Positions 27,609-32,199 of a stretch of 32,199 nucleotides of DNA are shown here, piece after piece (the first letter of the stretch is position 1; the number at the start of each line of letters is the position of its first letter). The notes under the pieces are model-generated. The model made no database searches, was not told where the DNA came from, and was given only the letters and a program-made list of their open reading frames with translations. This DNA is from Actinomycetota bacterium (GTDB lineage Bacteria > Actinomycetota > Acidimicrobiia > Acidimicrobiales > Acidimicrobiaceae): assembly GCA_027320695.1 (NCBI GenBank), contig DAHVKW010000008.1:1-32199 (forward strand). Direction: 5' to 3'. Made by a program: the position numbers and the translations under genes.

Positions 27609-30600
27609 TCAGGGGTTCGACGGAGAATCGGCAGGGTTTAGAAAACGCCCAATTATTGGCAGCTCCCACAAAGCTTCAGCCCTGGCGATTGCCAGCAGAA
27701 TGGCCGGGGCGTGCTCGGCGTTATCGTAGATCACGTATCTAGGATGCCAGTGGGGATCGAACTTGGAATTGAAGCGCCACAGGCTTTCGATTTGCATAGA
27801 ATCGCCCATGCGCTTGAGAAACCATTTTTCTACCCGCTGGGTCACTGAGCCCATCTCTCCAGAGAGAACGGCGCGCATGGTTGCAAAGTTGAGACTTAGG
27901 TGTTCGTAGCCATTGCTTGCCAGGTGGTCGATCGTTGACACGATCATGAAGTCCATAAGCCCGTTCGGATGCGCCCCGAGGTCCCGCCTCATGAGATCAA
28001 GGGAGTAGCCGTTGATTCCAGGCGCAGGCACCCATTGGCAGAAACCTACGACGCTTCCGCCGCTATCCTTGCACACGGTTAGTAGCAGATGCTTGTCAGA
28101 TGGGTCGAAGACTCTTCCCAAAGTCATCGAGAAGCCCCTTTCCGCCTCTCCTTTTCTGCTCTGGCTCATGACGGACATCAGAGCGGCCTTTAGCTGAGGA
28201 TCTAATCTGGAAGGGTCATGGAACTCGATGGTGTATCCGTATTTTCGGATTCTCCCCACTGCTTGGCGAAGTCCTTTGTTCTTTTTGCCTTCCAGTTGGG
28301 TTTCGTTTACAGCGACAATGGCTTCGTCGCCGACGTAGACAGAATGCATTCCCGTGGCTTGGTAGTTATCGAGCCAGGCCTCATCCGCGCCAAGCACGCC
28401 GACTATCCACCCCTTGGCGTTGGCGAAGGTGAGGAACTCTTTCCATGCTTGAACCTTCGTGGTGTCTGGTCCTACGGGATCAGGGGAAACAAGCGCCACG
28501 GATCCGTAGTTGGCATATGCCACGAGGCAGCCATGGGCAAAGAAGTAGCGTTTGTCGTCCCTCAGCGCGAAATAATCGAGGGTACCGTTCGAATATCTTC
28601 CCACGATGGCTCGGGCCCTTTCGCGCTCAGACCTGGCGCCAAATCTCACGGAAAGTCCCACCGATCTGTCGACGACAGGACGAAACGCCAGGAATAGCGC
28701 GATTGTCACGAGACACAGTCCGCTCAGTGCCAATGCCGGGGCGGCGAACTGGTCGATAGTTCCCGGCAAGAAGTGCGAGGAGAAACCCGCCATTCTTTCG
28801 CTAACTGCGATGAAGGTATACCAGTATGAGAAGCCGTGGTTGTGTTTTATCAGCGTTATGTAGCCAAAGACGATGCTTGTGCTAAAGATGATGATTGCGG
28901 CCGCCCCCAGGACTAAAGCCCGAACGCCCCGCCTCAGCGAGGGGCGGTCGGAAGGCGCTTTGAAGCTGTTCCTCTTGCTTATGAGGTACAGGGTGAGGAT
29001 TAGCAAGGCGAGGGCCTCTTCAAAGTCGCCTCCCTTGACCAGGTTCAAGCTGGCGGCGCCGATGGACAGCACCAGCGCAAAGGTCCACGCCTGTCTCTGG
29101 CCTCTGCGCACTCCGCCTGCCAGGAACATAAGGCCTATTGAAGCCATCGCCACCAAAGCGCTGGCCGTCGTCGAGATGGTTACGGGAAGAAACTCCTGAA
29201 TGACATGCAGCCTTGATCGTATTGGAGGAGTCAGCGCCGATGCGAGGTCCAGCGCGCCGACAATGAAAATGGCGGCAGATGCAATCCTTCTGGAACGTAC
29301 TTGCTTTACCACTGGAAGCTGATCTTCCCGGTAGTCGCTTCCATCCGGGAATGAGGCAAGCTGTCCGGATCGAAATGCCTTGTCTTTTCTCTTGCTGATA
29401 AGGAGCTGCTCGACTAGAGAATCCGCTTTGGCAAAACTGGTGCTGCTCAGGAGCCGCGCATGAAGCGCTGCACCGACATCGATCTCGATCCAGGTGACCT
29501 GATTTCTGGGCCTGAATATTGCCGGAAGTCCAAATGCCGCGGGAGCTTCCACGTAGATTCGAGACACCGATCCAGTACAGGCGAAAAAGCCATCACCGAC
29601 TCTAGACAGCTCGGGCGTAAGAAAATGACCCGCTATGAGGCCGGCATAACCGTCTTCAATCGCTTTGGCCGCACCCAGCCGTGCGTTTACGTTGATGTCG
29701 GAAGTCTTTATGTTTTCAGATTCTTCGCTTACGAACCGGGAATAGGAGATGCGAAGCAGTATGAGAATGGCGATCAGTAGAACCGCGGAATCAATTATTG
29801 TTGCCGCGCCGATATAGGCTAATCGCGAACCAAGGCTTACTGCATGGTATTTCAACCGGTTTATAACGGGAAGAGAAATCACAATCGGGATCTTTACCAG
29901 AAATGAGAGCACCAGCGGCAGCAGGATCCAAGGAGCGACTCGAACGGCTTTTTGATAGGTAATCCTTGAAATAACGAATCTCACCGACGCGATGGGGTCT
30001 CTTAGACGCTCGACACCTTGGAGCCATTTAGATTTCTTGTTTGACTGGTACCTTGGCCAGAAATCAGCCAGCAAGTGTTGTGCCCAGGGCGTTTCAACTG
30101 GCGAATATGGATCCTTTGCGCTGGTTATAGGATCGAACTCTCTCCCAGCGGTTACCCGGACTTTTTCGAATCCGCCGATGGTTTCTATCTGGAGATCAAT
30201 TTCCAGCGCTAGTTCAAACGGGAAGATTCGGCGTAAATTTGCCGCTGCCGCCGTATCGTAGGCGAGTCTTGAGTCTCTGAAGCCCGGAAGAACGAATATT
30301 TGCACGCTTGCCCGGTTGATAAGCGACTCGAAGGCCTGGAACAATGGCGAATCGGGAACTGTGCTCGAATCGTCCGAATGGGTCAGAAAATCAAGGAGAT
30401 TTCCTGCGATAATAACTGTCCCAGGTCCGTCCCAGCGGTTTAAGGCGGCAATGAACCGTTCAAGGCAATATTGATCAGAGGTGGAGCTTGAGCCTTCGAC
30501 TGACGGCTTGATGAAGAAGTCCGATGCAATCAGGACCTTTTCGCCAATGCCGACCTCGACCGTACGAATCGCGGGACAATGGATCGAGACTGCATTTGAA

Positions 30601-30653
30601 TCCGGGGCCGAATGGTTGTCAAGATGGTCAGGGTTTGTTGGGAAATCACTCAT
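27609..30653 (-). CDS. Membrane protein: degenerate calcineurin-like phosphoesterase domain + multi-TM region + DUF2156 / lysylphosphatidylglycerol-synthase-like C-terminal domain
   Basis: N-terminus VLIASDFFIKP / VIIAGNLLDFL / VLPGFRDSRL / AGREFDP / IAGHFLTPELSRVGDGFFACTGS aligns by eye to metallophosphoesterase motifs. TM segments follow. C-terminus FALRDDKRYFFAHGCLVAYANYGSVALVSPDPVGP ... GFCQWVPAPGINGYSLDLMRRDLGAHPNGLMDFMIVSTIDHLASNGYEHLSLNFATM ... LWRFNSKFDPHWHPRYVIYD is DUF2156/MprF-like. Confidence 0.85.
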   Translation of the reverse strand: MSDFPTNPDHLDNHSAPDSNAVSIHCPAIRTVEVGIGEKVLIASDFFIKPSVEGSSSTSDQYCLERFIAALNRWDGPGTVIIAGNLLDFLTHSDDSSTVPDSPLFQAFESLINRASVQIFVLPGFRDSRLAYDTAAAANLRRIFPFELALEIDLQIETIGGFEKVRVTAGREFDPITSAKDPYSPVETPWAQHLLADFWPRYQSNKKSKWLQGVERLRDPIASVRFVISRITYQKAVRVAPWILLPLVLSFLVKIPIVISLPVINRLKYHAVSLGSRLAYIGAATIIDSAVLLIAILILLRISYSRFVSEESENIKTSDINVNARLGAAKAIEDGYAGLIAGHFLTPELSRVGDGFFACTGSVSRIYVEAPAAFGLPAIFRPRNQVTWIEIDVGAALHARLLSSTSFAKADSLVEQLLISKRKDKAFRSGQLASFPDGSDYREDQLPVVKQVRSRRIASAAIFIVGALDLASALTPPIRSRLHVIQEFLPVTISTTASALVAMASIGLMFLAGGVRRGQRQAWTFALVLSIGAASLNLVKGGDFEEALALLILTLYLISKRNSFKAPSDRPSLRRGVRALVLGAAAIIIFSTSIVFGYITLIKHNHGFSYWYTFIAVSERMAGFSSHFLPGTIDQFAAPALALSGLCLVTIALFLAFRPVVDRSVGLSVRFGARSERERARAIVGRYSNGTLDYFALRDDKRYFFAHGCLVAYANYGSVALVSPDPVGPDTTKVQAWKEFLTFANAKGWIVGVLGADEAWLDNYQATGMHSVYVGDEAIVAVNETQLEGKKNKGLRQAVGRIRKYGYTIEFHDPSRLDPQLKAALMSVMSQSRKGEAERGFSMTLGRVFDPSDKHLLLTVCKDSGGSVVGFCQWVPAPGINGYSLDLMRRDLGAHPNGLMDFMIVSTIDHLASNGYEHLSLNFATMRAVLSGEMGSVTQRVEKWFLKRMGDSMQIESLWRFNSKFDPHWHPRYVIYDNAEHAPAILLAIARAEALWELPIIGRFLNPADSPSNP

Positions 30654-30738
30654 TTATCTCTGCATTCTTAGCAACCATAAGCCAGATGCATAATGCTATA
30701 GCAATTTTAGCTCCGCAAAACGCGGGTAGAATTGCAGT

Positions 30739-31266
30739 ATGTTTGTCAGCAAGTCGGTTCCGGCCCACTGGATATTTCCACAAGATAGTACCAAAAACTT
30801 CGCAAGCCTAACCGGTCCTGCCGTCTTGTGTGATCTCGATGGCGTGCTTTCAGACGCCGCCTGGCGGCAGCATTTCATCGAGAAGGGCAAGTATAAAGAC
30901 TGGGACAGCTTCTTTCAGAACTGCGGAGATGATCCGTTTCTCGACGAAGTCGCCACGGTGCTTTCACTGCTCGACAAAGATCTCGCGGTGATTCTGCTCA
31001 CCGGAAGGCCCTCCTCGGTAAAGCGGCAGACCGTATCTTGGCTGAGAAACAACTCGCTTCGCTGGGACGTATTGATAATGCGGGACTTTGGCGACTATTC
31101 AGCTGCCACAGAGTTCAAGTCCGAGAGCGTTGATGAAATACGCCGTCATGGGGTCGAGCCGGTGTTGGCATTCGAAGACGATAAGCGCAACGTAGAAATG
31201 TTCAAGGCCAAGGGAATCCCTTGCGTTTACATTCACTCCGGCTATTACGACAGGATCAATCCCTAA
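30739..31266 (+). CDS. Small HAD-superfamily phosphatase (polynucleotide 3'-phosphatase-like)
   Basis: HAD motifs: AVLCDLDGVLSD (I), VILLTGRPSS (II), EFKSE (III Lys), LAFEDDKRNVEMF (IV). Confidence 0.75.
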   Translation: MFVSKSVPAHWIFPQDSTKNFASLTGPAVLCDLDGVLSDAAWRQHFIEKGKYKDWDSFFQNCGDDPFLDEVATVLSLLDKDLAVILLTGRPSSVKRQTVSWLRNNSLRWDVLIMRDFGDYSAATEFKSESVDEIRRHGVEPVLAFEDDKRNVEMFKAKGIPCVYIHSGYYDRINP

Positions 31267-31744
31267 AGTTATTGAACTGCAAGGGGATCCCGAAGTCTTC
31301 TTCTTTGAGCTTGGCGATTACCAGTTGAAGGTCATCCCTTTTCTTGCCGGAGACTCGTAGTGAGTCACCCTGAGTTGAACTGCTGACCCCTTTTAGTCCT
31401 GAATCCTTTATAAATTTATTTATTTGCTTGGCCCGGTCCGAGGATATTCCAGCGACGATCTTGATGACGCGCCGAGCTGATCCGCGCGAGCCTTCGACAA
31501 CAGGCTGGCGATCCAGACATTTGAGCGACACTTCCCGCTTCACCAACTTCTCCTCGAGGACCTGTTCCAATGCCTTGAGGCGGTCTTGGCTTGATGAACT
31601 CAGGTTCAACTCCTGGCCCGAGAGTTCAATGCTCGAATCCGTATCCTTGAAGTCAAATCGGGTACTTGCCTCACGATTTGCTTGGTCCAAGGCATTTTTT
31701 ACTTCTTGCATATTGACTTCTGAAACAACATCGAAGGTAGGCAT
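31256..31744 (-). CDS. YajQ-family (UPF0234) nucleotide-binding protein
   Basis: MPTFDVVSEVNMQEVKNALDQANREASTRFDFKDTDSSIEL ... GISSDRAKQINKFIKDSGLKGVSSSTQGDSLRVSGKKRDDLQLVIAKLKEEDFGIPLQFNNFRD. Confidence 0.96.
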   Translation of the reverse strand: MPTFDVVSEVNMQEVKNALDQANREASTRFDFKDTDSSIELSGQELNLSSSSQDRLKALEQVLEEKLVKREVSLKCLDRQPVVEGSRGSARRVIKIVAGISSDRAKQINKFIKDSGLKGVSSSTQGDSLRVSGKKRDDLQLVIAKLKEEDFGIPLQFNNFRD

Positions 31745-31770
31745 GAATCAACAGGCTATCCTATTTCTAC

Positions 31771-31852
31771 GGGTCGGTGTCCGAGTGGCCAAAGGAAGCA
31801 GACTGTAAATCTGCCGGCTCAGCCTACGGGGGTTCGAATCCCTCCCGGCCCA
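31771..31852 (+). tRNA. tRNA-Tyr (GTA), class II with long variable arm; 3' CCA not encoded
   Basis: Acceptor GGGTCGG/CCGGCCC; anticodon stem GCAGA-CTGTAAA-TCTGC; variable arm CGGCTCAGCCTAC; T arm GGGGG-TTCGAAT-CCCTC; discriminator A followed by CG. Confidence 0.95.
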
Positions 31853-31856
31853 CGCT

Positions 31857-31878
31857 GGGTTAGCGACAAAACTAACCC
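31857..31878 (+). terminator. Stem-loop just 3' of tRNA-Tyr (terminator/processing candidate)
   Basis: GGGTTAG-CGACAAAA-CTAACCC, 7-bp perfect stem; no T-tract. Confidence 0.45.
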
Positions 31879-32199
31879 TATCGTAACGACAAAAGTCACG
31901 CTCCTTAGTCAATTATGACTCTGGGGTGTGACTACTTGTCCGGCCTTAGCGATTTTGGCGAGTTTCGCTTTTCGCTTGGCGGTAATTGAGATGATTCAGG
32001 TGCCTAATAGGCTGTTGTTGGGAACTTTTTACAACCCTGGTTTTTCAGGCAAACTGGCTAAGACTTGTTCTTCTGCGTTTAGCACGCTTTGGTTTCTGGC
32101 GGTAGGACTGTTCAGCTCTATAGCTTTTGATCTTTCTGACATTTGATGCCATGAGGAGCATTACCACGAATATTGACTGCGGAGCAATCCCTCTCACTC

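Noticed and set aside
1-32199. CRISPR arrays, rRNA genes, prophage or toxin-antitoxin modules
   Set aside because: No regularly spaced repeats, rRNA landmarks, phage structural genes or recognizable TA pairs seen on either strand.

Overview
The window is a chromosomal segment that looks actinobacterial (NiSOD, MshA-like glycosyltransferase, fused CobA-HemD). Its left edge is clipped inside an IS607-family element (serine-recombinase TnpA on the minus strand). Left to right it then contains: a MoaD-like sulfur carrier; a nickel superoxide dismutase (sodN) divergent from its SodX-type maturation peptidase; an MshA-like GT4 glycosyltransferase; proC; a heme/siroheme cluster (sirC/met8-like, hemA, hemC, cobA-hemD fusion, hemB, hemL); a complete 14-gene complex I operon in canonical order (nuoA-N); a large minus-strand membrane protein; a small HAD phosphatase; a YajQ-family protein; and a class II tRNA-Tyr(GTA). 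The most unusual item is the 1014-aa minus-strand protein (27609-30653). It appears to fuse an N-terminal calcineurin-like phosphoesterase fold, in which all five metal-binding motifs are damaged, to a multi-TM, MprF/DUF2156-like aminoacyl-phosphatidylglycerol synthase C-terminus. Other items worth a second look: a MoaD tail ending GGI instead of GG; a long bulged inverted repeat with two TTCTAGAA palindromes placed just after a plausible promoter upstream of proC; a dyad-rich 0.5-kb non-coding gap between sodX and the glycosyltransferase; frequent TTG starts in nuo; and a long acidic N-terminal extension on NuoD. All family calls come from reading motifs by eye; no searches were run.
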